Shown: positions 1-10,955, numbered from the stretch's first letter. The stretch: DNA of 64,000 nucleotides from Ctenosaura bakeri (GCA_948474755.1 CAOLHI010002161.1:186001-250000); one strand, 5' to 3'. The notes: generated by a model not told the origin, from the letters alone. Translations and numbers: made by a program.

Positions 1-82
1 GAACGCGTTGACTCGCGTGGCCGCGGGAGGAGCGAGTCAGCGCCTCTGGGCAGAAGGGCGGTGCAAAGAGGCTTGCAAGACT
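1..82. promoter_or_regulatory. CpG-rich patch, possible edge of the FECH promoter
   Basis: The first 60 bases contain many CpG dinucleotides (ACGCG, CGCGTGG, CCGCGGG) in an otherwise AT-rich region. In human, FECH lies on this side of NARS1 on the same strand, so its promoter would face this edge. No FECH coding sequence is visible; this is inference from position and composition. Confidence 0.35.
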
Positions 83-173
83 GGGTAGAGGGGAGAGGGG
101 AGAGGGGGGAGGGGAGGGGAGGGGAGGGGGGAGGGGAAAGGGGAGGGGAGGGGGGAGGGGAGAGGGGAGGGGT
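83..173 (+). repeat. G-rich minisatellite (GGGGA units)
   Basis: About 90 bases of short GGGGA/GGGGAGA units with at least ten runs of four or more G on the plus strand. Such a sequence can form G-quadruplexes. It abuts the CpG patch at the window edge. Confidence 0.9.
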
Positions 174-310
174 GAAAAAATTGACTATTGTGCTTTATGA
201 TTTTATATACTTTTAATGTCTTTAAATGTTTTAACGTTTTTATTGTGTATTTATTGTTGAAAGCTACCATGGGTCCCAATTCCAGGAGAAAGGTGGCCTA
301 CAAATATAAT

Positions 311-650
311 AATAGAATCATAGAAATGTAGAGTTGGAAGAGACCCCAGGGGTCATCCAGTCCAACCCCCTGCCTTTGAGGGAACACCCACAAAGCATTC
401 TGGACAGATGGCCATCTCACCTCTGCTTAAAAACCTCCAAGGAAGGAGACTCCACTACACTCCGAGGCAGCAGATTCCACTGCCGGACAGTCCTGACCGT
501 CAGGAAGTTCTTCCTGAGGTTCAGGTGGAATCTCCTTTCCTGCAGCTTGAATGCATTGCTCCTTGTCCTGGTCTCTGGAGCAGCGGAAAACAAGCCCTCT
601 CCCTCCTCTACGTGGCATCCCTTCAAATATTTAAACATGGCTATCATATC
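311..650 (-). mobile_element. CR1 LINE 3' end
   Basis: Read on the minus strand this is the end of CR1 ORF2 (a decayed [15 protein letters not shown] stretch) and the CR1 3' UTR. It finishes with the GATTCTAT-type terminal repeats at the low-coordinate end. 5'-truncated, frame-broken and non-functional. Confidence 0.88.
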
Positions 651-711
651 CAACCTTGCCCAGGATTTTATTTTCTCATAGGTAATACTTGTTAGAAAGA
701 GTTGAGATCCT

Positions 712-1519
712 TGAGCTTTGAGCTCAATGAAATGAAATGAAGAACTGTGATCACCTTTCAAAATCACTTAAAGAAGGGGGAGAAGCAATGTAGGATACAG
801 ACTGGAAACTAATATCAAGTTACCTGCAAAAACGATATGGAGATATTGTAATTTTGTAAAATTATATAAAATTAAGAGACATAGTAATAATATAATATTA
901 AGAAAGCCAGAACAGCGGTTTAACAACTTTTAGCCATTTCCACACTACAATGTTATAGCTCGATCATTCCACTTTCGACATCCTATGGAATCCTGGGGTT
1001 TGCAGTTTCGGGAGGAGCCAGCCGGCCCCTCCCAAAACGGCAAACCCCAGGATTCCATAGGATGTTGAAAGTGGAATCATCGCGCTATAACAGCCTCGTG
1101 TGGAATTAGACATACCCTAACCGGGGTTAGTACGGGAAAGGGTAACAGTGAAATGTTGATCTATTAGACTGGTCGAACATTAGGACAAGGAGAGTGTAGG
1201 CTGAATTTTGGGTTAAAATAAACTGAAATGTAAAGTAGATATAGAGGTAACCATAATAGTATGCAAATAAACTCGAAAAAGATAAACAGGAAGTAAATTT
1301 ATTTTATTTTGTTCTGTGGAATATATTATGTTAAGAAATAAGAAGACAGAAATCAGTGCAACAGATATAGGTTATATAGTTTGTTATACGAAGTTAGTAT
1401 TTTGGATTAATACATATGGAAGATATGGAACATGGTTTCTAAATGTAAGTGAGTATATAACTTTTTTTTGAATTTGTTATTCTATTGTTTTTAATATTTT
1501 AATAAAACTTAATAAAAAA
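712..1519 (+). mobile_element. L1-like LINE 3' end with target-site duplication
   Basis: An AT-rich segment ends in two AATAAA-type signals and an A tail. It is flanked by a 16-bp direct repeat AAAGAGTTGAGATCCT at 696-711 and 1520-1535, the hallmark of target-primed insertion. A fold-back element (933-1105) lies inside it. No coding part remains, so the L1 label rests on the tail and repeat structure. Confidence 0.6.
933..1105. mobile_element. Fold-back MITE, palindromic class
   Basis: Two inverted arms share the family core (TTCCAC...CATCCTATGGAATCCTGGGG) around a GGGAGGAGCC/GGCCCCTCCC centre. It is inserted in the L1-like copy, with possible TTA duplications at 930-932 and 1106-1108. The right end lacks the last few bases. 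Confidence 0.85.
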
Positions 1520-1720
1520 AAAGAGTTGAGATCCTGTGTCTCTAATTCCTCAGTCTTGTCCAGTGCCTGTCACTTTTCCCCATATGCCCCAATTCAATCT
1601 GTAACCAGAGTTATTAACAACATACAGAGGTTGGGTTCTTGAAGGAATACACTGCCCTCCTCCTTGCTGCTAGGCCTCATCTCCACAGCAAACAGCCTAT
1701 TCAAGACAGACACAGTGGAC

Positions 1721-1797
1721 TGAGGCCCAAGAGCTCTCTGGCTAAGAATTTTAAGACCCCTCCCTAAACTGCAAACCCCAGGATTCCATAGAATGTT
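1721..1797. mobile_element. Fold-back MITE fragment (right half)
   Basis: Only the centre (CTCTCTGGCTAAGAATT) and the right-arm start (AACTGCAAACCCCAGGATTC) of the 202-bp class remain. Confidence 0.7.
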
Positions 1798-2010
1798 CTT
1801 AAGCAACCAATAATATGAGGTCCTTACCTGACACAGACAAACTTTGATTTTTATATATTAGATTAAATAAATAAGTCCATAGTCAGGCAATACTTTGAGG
1901 AGGGGCACTAACCCAAGTGTCACACAACAGTAATCCATAAGTGTCCCAGTTCTGCAGGTCTTTCCATCAGGGTGACATTCAGTGGAAAATAACCAGGGAG
2001 ATGCTTCTAA

Positions 2011-2184
2011 GGGCCTTTCTGCCCTACACTGTTATTCCACTTTCAACATCCTATGGAATCCTGGGAGGGGCCTTTAGAATTCTCAGCCAGAGAGCTCTTG
2101 GGCCTCAGGAAACTACAAACCCCAGAAATCCACAGGAGGTTGAAAGTGGAATAATAGCACTATAAGAGTATGAGGGAAAGGACC
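2011..2184. mobile_element. Fold-back MITE, 202-bp class, internally shortened
   Basis: Arms with TTCCACTTTCAACATCC and GAGGTTGAAAGTGGAAT, and the AGCCAGAGAGCTCTTGGGCC centre. Shorter than the full class by about 28 bp; the left arm lacks a segment. Confidence 0.8.
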
Positions 2185-2394
2185 ACAGTCTTCATTTTTT
2201 TTATTGCGGTGGAGCCAGAGTTCACGGGGTCAATGGAGTAGGTTTTAAAAAAAGGAGGAAGGATAAGATCATGATAATTATAAGAGAGACACCTGTGTGC
2301 AATTTGATGAGTTAAACAGAGAGAGAAATCTGAGTTGCATAATATCTTTATTGGATGACTAAACATGAAAAGTCAAGCCTCTGTGTTGACTAGT

Positions 2395-2850
2395 GGCCCT
2401 TTCACACTGCACAGTTACAACACTATGATCCCACTATAACAACAATGGCTACATCCTATGGAATCCTGGAGTTGAAGTTTTTGGGAGACACTAGAGCTCT
2501 CTGGCTGGGAATTCTCAATACCTTTCCTTCTTGTTGTGTGCCTTCAGGTCATTTCTGACTTATGGTGATCCTTAAGCGAACCTGTCACTGGGTTTTCTTG
2601 GCAGAATTTGTTCAGAAGGGATTTCCCCTTGCCTTCCTCTGAGGCTGAGAGACTGTGACTTGCCCAAGGTCACCCAGTAGGTTTCCATGGTTGAGTAGGG
2701 ATTCAAACTCTGATCTTCCAGTGTCCTAGTTCGATACTTTAACCGCTATGACACGCTTGCTTTCAATACCTTTCCCTAAACCGCAAATCCCAGGATTCTA
2801 CCTGATGCAGCAGCTATGGTAGTTAAAGTGGAACCGTAGTGTGTAGCATA
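2395..2850. mobile_element. hAT-like MITE of a second, related family, split by a SINE
   Basis: The left half (GGCCCTTTCACACTGCAC start) runs to 2514 and the right half resumes at about 2776, ending near 2848. The halves are separated by a Sauria-type SINE with a 13-bp duplication. Arms are longer and less symmetrical than in the 180/202-bp family, with an added ATGGCTACATCC block. hAT assignment is tentative. Confidence 0.65.
2528..2762 (-). mobile_element. Sauria-type tRNA-derived SINE, nested
   Basis: The reverse strand shows a decayed tRNA-like head with A/B-box remains, a GGTGACCTTGG-type body and an end homologous to the BovB 3' end (CATAAGTCAG...GGCACACAACAA). It is flanked by the exact 13-bp repeat TCAATACCTTTCC at 2515-2527 and 2763-2775. 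Confidence 0.88.
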
Positions 2851-2896
2851 CTGGTTTGAGTACTGAATTACTACTACTACGACTAGTTTGAATACT

Positions 2897-2942
2897 GATT
2901 GCCATTAAGTCAGAAAAAACTTGAATGCACACAACAACAAGA
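2897..2942 (+). mobile_element. Sauria-type SINE 3' fragment
   Basis: Only the BovB-like end (CATTAAGTCAG...ACTTGAATGCACACAACAACAAG) is present. Confidence 0.65.
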
Positions 2943-4548
2943 AGTGTGGAAGGGTCCCAGGGCTGTCAAACAGGATGGGTGTAATAAAACTTAGGATGGG
3001 GAAGAAAAGAAAATCTTTTCAAGATTGTTGGTATACTACACATGCATTTATTACCACACACAGACAGCCGGACATTTTTGCAATGTGAACCTGCATTCAG
3101 CTCAAGGTTGCAGAAGCAAAGTTGTTCATGCCATTGTGCTTGCAGATGTCTATATCTACAGACAATATGAGGATTTGATTGTGCTTTGGATTGGGTGTGC
3201 CAGCCTTTCCCAACCTTTTTATTCTGGATGCACCCTTTAAATAATTTTCAGGTGTCAAGGAACCCCTGTATAAATATTGTTGTTACCATACCCTGCCACT
3301 CCTCCTATGAGATACGCAATTTTCATATTGGACTTACTAATGATTGGAGGACATGACTGAGGTCATGCTGACTAGAGGACATTTCAGGGTCATGCTGGCC
3401 AGAGACATGTTCAGGGTCAGAAAAGTTCACACAGGATTATGTGGAAACCCTGCGGCTCGTGGGTTTGTGCTAATCCCTTCACTGCTTTAGGTTCTTGGCG
3501 TTTTTGAATACAATTAAAGACAAACTGCCCAAATTGGTGAGCAATCAAAGATCATCCCTTAATCTTATCCTCTGGAGATCTTCCCTATACTCCCTACCTG
3601 ACCAAACATTACGGGATTGTCATGAGTCCCATCAATGTTTTGACACTCCAGAGTTAAAGCAATCAGCCCATTCCAGACCCCTTTGTCAGTCCTGCAGGAA
3701 AGCCATTAGAGCTTTGTCAATGCATCCTTTCAGGGTGTGAAATAAGGTATAAAAACCCTATCTTAATCCCCAACCAATTGTAGTATGTTGTATGTTCTGC
3801 CATAGACCATCATTCCTCTGTGCTGCCCTCAGACACGTTCTGAGCCACTCTGCTGTGACCCTTTCTTTAGTACTGGTAACTATCACCTTTTCTACCTAAT
3901 CTCTTTCTATCCAACCTTTCTTGCCTTTCTGATAGCCTTGTCTGGTTGTTAAGACTGTCTCATTTCTCCAATGTTTGTCAATTTGAATGAAATACTTTGT
4001 TTGCCTTTAACTGGAGTCCTCTGTACAGTTAGTACTGGTATACACAGGTGAAAAGATCCTGCCATAACCCTCCTCTTGCAGGCTTCTTTTGAGCTATAAT
4101 TGTCCAAAATTCTAAGGAGGCACTGGCATTGTCAGTGGACCCCAATGTCCCCCTCCTCTTAGGGTAACATTGTTATGTCAAGCTCAAAATTTTTTTCCCT
4201 CCCACATATTTCAATCTCTCATGAAATCCCTTGCAACCTCCTTGGTCTCAGGGACACTGACTGAGTTGTGCAACTTTGCTATTTAAGACAAGGTTGCATA
4301 ACACAAATCAGTATGTGACTCTACTTGTAGTGAATTATCCCATGCACCCCTAATGCAGGATTTTTGCCTATTTAATCTGCTACTCACCGCACTCAGATTT
4401 CTGTCTGAACTTGCTGCAATCCTGACAATAGTAGTTGTGGCTGGTGGGGTGGAAAATTATTTTCCTAGCAAGTTAGATTGTTGAAAGCCTCCTCGTGATA
4501 ATCCAGTGTATGTATGTGTACACTTATAAAAATACACACATGGAGACA
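2943..4548. other. Intergenic stretch, nothing recognised
   Basis: Mostly unique, AT-leaning DNA. No exon with splice sites, no RNA gene and no clear repeat was seen. Short open frames here have no recognisable product. Confidence 0.5.
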
Positions 4549-4550
4549 TA

Positions 4551-4775
4551 CAGGGTGCATCAAAAGTCATGCCCCATAGGGAATTTAGATGATCTAAATA
4601 TAGCCGTTGTATTAGAATTTGCAAACAACACAGAAATGTTGAATTTACTTCAAATCATTCAAAGGCCATGCATCATCCAAGTGAAAAGGGTATTTTGAAG
4701 AAAATGGCAGCCAATTTGAACGTTTAATTTAATTTATATAATAAATTACCTGTGGGGCATGACTTTTGACACACC
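4551..4775. mobile_element. Mariner-like MITE with TA target duplication
   Basis: Imperfect terminal inverted repeats of about 27 bp (GTGCATCAAAAGTCATGCCCC at the left against GTGTGTCAAAAGTCATGCCCC read inward from the right), bounded by TA at 4549-4550 and 4776-4777. The 225-bp interior has no coding capacity. Ends and TA duplication fit the Tc1/mariner superfamily. Confidence 0.8.
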
Positions 4776-4777
4776 TA

Positions 4778-6780
4778 ATATATAATACACATTCACAGGG
4801 ATCGATCAACTTTGAATTTTTGGATTCTCTTTGGGGTTTTTTAGCTATGAGGATGGACAACATGAGTATTTACATTTCAAAATTTACTACTCTTTTTTTT
4901 AATGTTGTGACATGGTACTGCTTGTTTATTATGTATCAGATTTTATTATGAGCTATTCTTAGGCATTTTTAATGGAAAGGTGGGTTATAAATGCATCAGA
5001 CAAACAAGTCTTTAGTTTGTATGTCTTAAGTTCAGTGGAGGTTATTTCCCCTGACAAAGCAAGCAGGGAGTCCTATTCTAGTTCAGCATTGTTGGTTTTT
5101 CTAATTTTGGTGCCAGTAGGAGCTTTTCCCTTAAGGCTAAAAGCAGCATGTGGGGATGTGAATGCACACGCCATGTATTCACTGACAAGAGATTCCCTTC
5201 CTTGCACACTGTAGTCTGAATGGAAATTATCCCCCTACCCCAAGCTCCAATGCATGCACAACTCTACCCACTATTGAATAAATACGTATAGTTTTATAGT
5301 TTAATTAGGAGAAAGAATAGGGAATAAAGTGAATTAAGTAGTGATAATGACAAGTCTCCAGAAAGAGGATTGTTTGCCTCCGAAGATGCCAAAGGTTGTG
5401 TGAAAATTACAAAAGACATCTCTGGTATACTCTCACCAAAAAGAAACTACAGTAAATAAAGTAGCTTAGCTTCTAGAATTTCTCACAGTTTAAGCAAGAT
5501 GAGGAATAATACCAGGTTTCTATGGTAAGTAGTGTGTCTGTTTGTCTTTCTGTCTGCACGTAGACAATGAAGGCACCCAGATTCTGTCGTGTAGCACCAG
5601 CTATAAAGGCCAGTGTCAAACTGGATGTTTTGCTGTGGCTGGAAACATGCATACCTCAAGATTCCAATTGCTCATTTAATGCATATTGTGGTTTAACAGT
5701 CCAGTGCTATAACTGGGTTTTTCCAGATGCTACAAGAGCACTTGTGGTGTGGACTTGGGACCACAGGCTGGGTCACAGGGCATGCATTAATCAATTCTGT
5801 CATGTCATGCTTGGGGGCCCTACTGTATAAGGAGAACGTGCTTCTATTCCAGGGTATTAAACAAGGGTAAATGCAGTATTTGTATCAGGTCAGTAAACAC
5901 ATCATCCCCCACAGTTCTTTCCTGCCCGTCACCCCAGAAACACTAACTTGCTAATGCATGAACTGATGTGACTCTGAAGGACAATAGGCTAGCCTTTATT
6001 TCAGGTAACCACAGTGGCATTCCTACGTCACAAGACAAGGTAAGATGTTTACTTCAGGTGATGGACTTGAGGTGTTATGAGGGATGGCATAATAAATCTG
6101 ACCCACAAAGCCAATTTACAGGAGGAAGAGAGTAGCTCAGCTGCCACTCATTTCAGTTGTCCTTGCACAGAACCTCCAGTTGGATAGTTCTTTTTTGTCA
6201 TTAGTGAGAAACAGACTGTAATTGTATTCGGAGGGATGGTTGGATCTTTGCCTCAGGCACCAAGATGTCTCAGTACAAGGCTAGATGGTTGTGTACAGAC
6301 AGAGGGAAATTAGGGCCACATCACACTGTAATATAATTTATTAAAAACAATAACCAGTCATATGGGACTAAATTGAGAGATCAGCTACCTTCTATTTTCT
6401 TGTCATATAAAAAAGAGGAGCAGGTTGGGTAATTGCCCAGTTGGTAAGGACCCAACCCGACTGTGCTTTTGCATGCGTCAGTTATGCATCAATTTTTAAT
6501 GCCTGTGTAAAACTGCTCCTTTAGTTCAAACCAGACAGCCTCCTTTGCAAGATGAGTAAAATTTATTTATATAACTGCAGCAGTGACATACAGAACCAGC
6601 CTGCTCTTACCAGTACTTCCTTTAAGTGTGTAAGTTCATCTGGTGAATGCTGACTGACAGGATTACAACTGAAATATTGTTATGATTGAACTAAAGCTCT
6701 CAGAACCCCTTAGCCAGCAGCCATGATAATAGGGGAGTTGCAGTCAACCCACTTTTTTTCTTCTACACTATGAGGTCTAT
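4778..6780. other. Intergenic stretch, nothing recognised
   Basis: AT-rich, no repeat or exon recognised. A short TCTGTTTGTCTTTCTGTCTG run is the only simple sequence. Confidence 0.5.
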
Positions 6781-6981
6781 GGCCATTTCTGCCCTACACT
6801 GCCATTGTGCCATTATTCCACATTCCACATCCTGTGGAATTCTGGGGTTTGTAGTTTACTGAGGCCAAAGAGCTCTCTGGCTGAGAAGTCTAAATGCCCC
6901 TCCCTAAACTGCAAATCCCAGAATTCCATAAGATGTTGAGTGTGAAATAATAGCACTATAACAGTGCAGGATGGAAATGGC
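6781..6981. mobile_element. Fold-back MITE, 202-bp class
   Basis: 201 bp, GGCCATTTCTG to GGAAATGGC, with the TCTCTGGCTGAGAA centre of the non-palindromic class. Exact TAT duplications at 6778-6780 and 6982-6984. Confidence 0.9.
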
Positions 6982-7299
6982 TATGTAGGGAGCTGAAAAA
7001 CAGGGGACAGGGATTGGAGTATCTTGAAAGAAAGCACAGCTGGCTGGCACACTAAGCAGGAGTCGGATTGCCAGGTCAGGACTATCCCAGATGGCAGACG
7101 CTGAGATTTCAGCACCAAAACCTCAAACCTAGGGATGACTCCTTGTGATGTCACAAGAGGCAGGCCCTAGTGGGTGTTCTTACAAGTGACAGCCACCGTG
7201 ATAGCTTTTCAGCATGATGCATTAGGCGTCAACCACAGTTTACAGAATGTGCTATTCAGACAGAAACAAAAACTTGAAGTCTAACCAATAAGGAAAGTA

Positions 7300-7776
7300 C
7301 AGTCAGCCTTCCACATTTGCAGGTCTGACTTTCACAGATTTATTTGCAAGCTTCTTCAACACCTGTCCTGCCATCTCAGGTGCTTCTTTTCTGAGGGAAC
7401 TTTTCCCCTCAGGCTGAGCAGCCCTTTAAAAACCCACTTCTGGTTGTCGTCATCCTCATCCTCATCCTCCTCCACCAGCGGCTGCCTGGGAAGCTAAGGA
7501 CAGCTTGCAGCCTGATTTCTCAGAACCACAGACCCTCTCCCAATGCCCCGTGCACCCAAGGAAAGAGATGGGTGAGACGGGAAGTATAGGGCCACCATGC
7601 AGACTCACTCTCATTCCCTATCATTACCTTGACCTGATTTGGACTCTGGATGCCTGTTCTTGCCACCACAACTCCGCCCCCTTCCCACAGGCACACACAC
7701 TCACACACACTTAGATGTTTTCCCACTTTTGCAGGGTCCTGTGTCCCTAACCCTACCAAATATGGGGGGCCAACTG
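7300..7776. mobile_element. Tigger/pogo-like non-autonomous DNA transposon
   Basis: Starts CAGTCAGCCTTCCACATTTG after TA and ends with the inverse GGGGGGCCAACTG. The TIR pattern (CAGT-GGCCCTCC) is that of Tigger elements. The interior, including the CCCATCTCTTTCCTTGGGTG block, is shared with the copies at 12.1, 25.6 and 35.6 kb. The long open frames here are chance. Confidence 0.7.
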
Positions 7777-8490
7777 CATATACACACATCCACATACTTT
7801 CAAAGCAGCGCTCTTGCCTTGTGTTTCTTCTCCTTCATTCTGAGGACTGGAGAAGAGCATCTAGGGTCCAAAATCTGGGAATCCTAAATAGGAGTACCAA
7901 AGCGCAACGTTGTTTTTTTAAGCTAATTTACATGTTTAGATTTCCCTCCTGCTTTCTATCAGGCACAGAAGGTATTTCCATTTCATATCAACCTCCAGAA
8001 AACCTTACAAAATGATTTAGTATAAGTAGTCTTTGTGGCTAAGCTGGAAGCCATGCTGCATGGCCGCCTTCACGCTTGACTGTTAATACGGAAGGCAGTA
8101 GCTTTTAAGCCCGCAAGTGTTAAAAGGTTATTTCCTTTATGCAGTCAGGAGAAGCTGCTGTTAAACTCAATTACTAAAACAGAGGGTGTCTCTTGAACCC
8201 ATACTGTGGACAGTTAACTGCTCTTTAGCGCCATACACGCCTATCTGGGAAACCTGTGAGGGAGTGTTTTGGAAATCAATAAGGTTAAGATTCATCAATA
8301 TTTTTTTCCTCTCTATTGTCTGCCACCGACTTTCCTATAAGGCAGGCTGTTTTAAAAATAGCTAGAGCATACTGCTCTGGTTGACCCATCATCTGTCAAT
8401 CTGAAAACACATCTAGGGAGCACTTTCATTAGGTCTACCCAATTTCACATTAGCACCAACTTTGTACAATCTTTTTTGTTCATGTCTAGG
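7777..8490. other. Intergenic stretch, nothing recognised
   Basis: Unique sequence without recognisable repeats or exons. Confidence 0.45.
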
Positions 8491-8587
8491 TTAAGGGTGG
8501 GAATTGTGTAGCCCTTCAGATACTGTTGAACTGCAATACCCAGCAGCCTTAACCAGCAACACCAGTAGTGAAGAATGCTGGGACTTC

Positions 8588-8747
8588 GGCCATTTCAGCA
8601 CAAGACCGTTACAGTGCTATTATCCCACTTTCAACATCCTATGGAATCCTGGGGTTTGCAATTTAGGAAGGGGCCTCAAGCCCTAGGATTCCATAGAATG
8701 TTGAAAGTGGGATAATAGCACTAAAACAACCTCTTGTGGAAATGGCC
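8588..8747. mobile_element. Fold-back MITE, shortened, nested in another repeat
   Basis: GGCCATTTCAGC to GGAAATGGCC, 160 bp, arms conserved but the centre mostly missing. Flanks TTC/TTA are a near-match duplication. It splits a short interspersed repeat (about 8,493-8,587 and 8,748-8,785) of the AACTGCAATACCCAGCAG type. Confidence 0.8.
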
Positions 8748-8949
8748 TTAGTTTGACAACAGCTAGAAGACTCTGCATTCACACCTATCGTCTGGTAGAT
8801 GGAATTGCTAGTGATCCAAGTCAGGAATAAAAAGTGAGATCAGTCTCTATGCACATGGTAAGGCTATCACCACCATTTATTTATATATATTCTTTGATGA
8901 AACACTATGGGTTGCTTTTAAAGACATGGATGTACCATAACATTTGATT

Positions 8950-9852
8950 GTCCTCTACTCAGGACGAGAGGCTACCATCAGGACAGAATATGGAAAAGCA
9001 GAATGGTTTCCAATTGGCAAGAAGTTGAGGCAAGGCTGCATTTTATCATCCTATTTTTTTACCTTGCATGCTGAACATGTTATATGAAAAGCTGGATTAG
9101 ACTCAGAGGAGGGAAATGTGAAAACTGCATGAAGGAAAAAAAATGGCAGATGACACCATTCTACTAGCAGAAAATAGCAAAGTCAAGGAAGAAAGTGCAA
9201 AGGCAGGTTTATGGCCAAAAACAAAGAAAATAAAAATAATGATCACAGATGAGCTACATAATCTCAAAGCAGATGATGGAGACATTGAAATAGTTAAAGA
9301 TATACTTTGGCTCAAATCATTTATCAGAATGGAGACTGTAGTCAAGAAATCAGAAGACCACAACATGAAGGACAGCTATGAAGGAACAAGACAAGATCCT
9401 GAAGAGTCAAGATACATCATTGAATACTAAAGTTAGGATTGTCCATACCATGCTGTTTCCAATTTGTGTGTATGGCTATGAAAGCTGGACAGTGAAGAAA
9501 CCTGACAGGAAGAAAATCAATTCATTTGAAATGTGCTGCTGGAGAAGAGTTCTAGGGAGACTATAGACTACTAATAAAGACAAACCAATGGGTCCTACAG
9601 CAGATCAAGCCTGAACTCTCCCTAGAAACCAAGATGACTAAACTGAGACTGTCATACTTTAGGCACATCATGAGAATACATGACCCACTAGAAAAGACAA
9701 TAATGCTTGGTAAGGTAGAAGGCAGTAGGAAAAGGGGAAGGTTGCATTACAAAGGGATAGACTTAATCAAGGAAGCTATGGCCCTGAATCTGCAAGACCT
9801 GAAAAGGGCTGTTGATGACATAGGGTTGCCACAAGTCGAACTTAAAAACATT
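8950..9852 (+). mobile_element. RTE/BovB-type LINE fragment (reverse transcriptase C-terminal part)
   Basis: Frame-broken but readable on the plus strand: an RQGC-type motif near 9,030, the reverse-transcriptase catalytic box in decayed form (ADDT, near 9,150), and downstream blocks YGYESWTVKK (near 9,475), CCWRR (near 9,540) and a LGKVEGSRKRGR run (near 9,715). It ends with a BovB-like GGTTGCCACAAGTCG 3' end. Stops and frameshifts show it is dead. BovB elements are typical of squamates. Confidence 0.85.
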
Positions 9853-9856
9853 TACC

Positions 9857-10056
9857 TTGGGTGTACCCTAAAGGCACCAGATCCTGTCTGATCTTGGAGG
9901 TTGGTCAGTACTTGGACAGGAGACTGTCAATGAATCCCAGACACTGTAGGCTATATTTCAGAGAAGGTAACTGGCAAAAACACCTTTGAGGATTCCTTGC
10001 CTAAGAAAACCCTATGAAATTCATGGGGTTACCCTAAGTCAACAGATGACTTGGAG
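9857..10056 (+). mobile_element. 5S rRNA-derived SINE
   Basis: The head resembles 5S rRNA (CCTGTCTGATCTTGGAGG, GTCAGTACTTGGACAGGAGA). The body GAAGGTAACTGGCAAAAACAC follows and the end is BovB-like (CCCTAAGTCAACAGATGACTTG). It lies immediately after the BovB-type LINE end. Not a 5S gene: the second half of 5S rRNA is replaced. Confidence 0.88.
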
Positions 10057-10090
10057 AAATTTTGCTTAGCTTTCCTACCCTTAATTTTTT

Positions 10091-10299
10091 TGCTCTGTGC
10101 CTTTAAATCATTTCTAGCTGATGGGGCTCCTATCACTGGGTTTTCTTGGCAAGATTTGCTCAGAGAGGGTTTGCCATTGCTTTTATCTGAAGATGAGAAG
10201 GTATGGCTTGCCCAAGGTCACTCAGTGAGCTTCCATCACTGGACAGGGATTTGAACCCAGGCTTCCTAGATTCCTGGTCCAACACTCAATCCACCACAC
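10091..10299 (-). mobile_element. Sauria-type SINE
   Basis: The reverse strand shows the tRNA-like head (GGATTTGAACCC read on plus), the TGACCTTGGGC body and a degenerated BovB-like end. The element is otherwise full length. Confidence 0.8.
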
Positions 10300-10747
10300 T
10301 AGTGGTTAACCTTTTCTTTACCATGGATCCCTCTTTTGTTGCCGTGGACCACCAAGACTTATCTCAAGGTGACTTCTGGCTGTTTGGTGGTAACAAGAAA
10401 TGTTACGTGATTTCTTTCAGCCACTCTGTCATTCACTTGCATGTTCTCATTGTGTGCAGAAGTAGCAAATGCTGTGTATGTTTTTTGCTATCAAACAGTT
10501 TCATAACTTTTGAATGGTTGGAGATACTGTAATGAAAATTTATACAAATGATGTCCATCACCAGCAAAGGATTCTTGCTCTTTGAGATCAATTTAAGACT
10601 GTCCTTCTGTCCCTTCTTCCTTCCTTTTATTCATTCCTTCCATTTTGACTGTAAAAGCTGGTAACATTTCTTCAAACCTTTGCAGATCCCCCATGAAGAC
10701 ATTGTGGCCCCCCCAGGGGTCCATAGACCACAGGTGAAGAACCACTG
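10300..10747. mobile_element. hAT-like (Charlie-type) element
   Basis: Ends TAGTGGTTAACC and GAAGAACCACTG match the CAGTGGTTCTCAACC-type termini of vertebrate Charlie elements. Flanking 8-mers CACCACAC and CACTACAT agree at six of eight sites, both mismatches C to T, as expected of a decayed hAT 8-bp duplication. No transposase is visible. Confidence 0.6.
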
Positions 10748-10817
10748 CACTACATTATGCTAGCATTCAGAGAGCAAGTGTTAATCCATTTTAGCCAGCA
10801 GAGGACTTAATTGGAAG

Positions 10818-10955
10818 GGATAGCTGGTCTGGTGCCTCCAGATGTTTTGAACTACACATTGGGCTGTGACTCTTATCAACCACAGCCAGTATGGCAAATG
10901 CTCAATGATTATGGGAGTTGCAGCACAAAATACCTGGAGGGCAGGGTTGCCTATC
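10818..10955. mobile_element. Short hAT-like inverted-repeat element
   Basis: GGTGCCTCCAGATGTTTTGAA at the left mirrors a CACAAAATACCTGGAGGGCAG-type right end, a common squamate short repeat. Similar fragments lie near 21,495-21,620, 23,540-23,610, 35,140-35,230 and 48,760-48,850. Confidence 0.5.

Noticed and set aside
9857..9970. A 5S ribosomal RNA gene
   Set aside because: Only part of the 5S sequence is recognisable. It is diverged and fused to a SINE body with a LINE-like 3' end.
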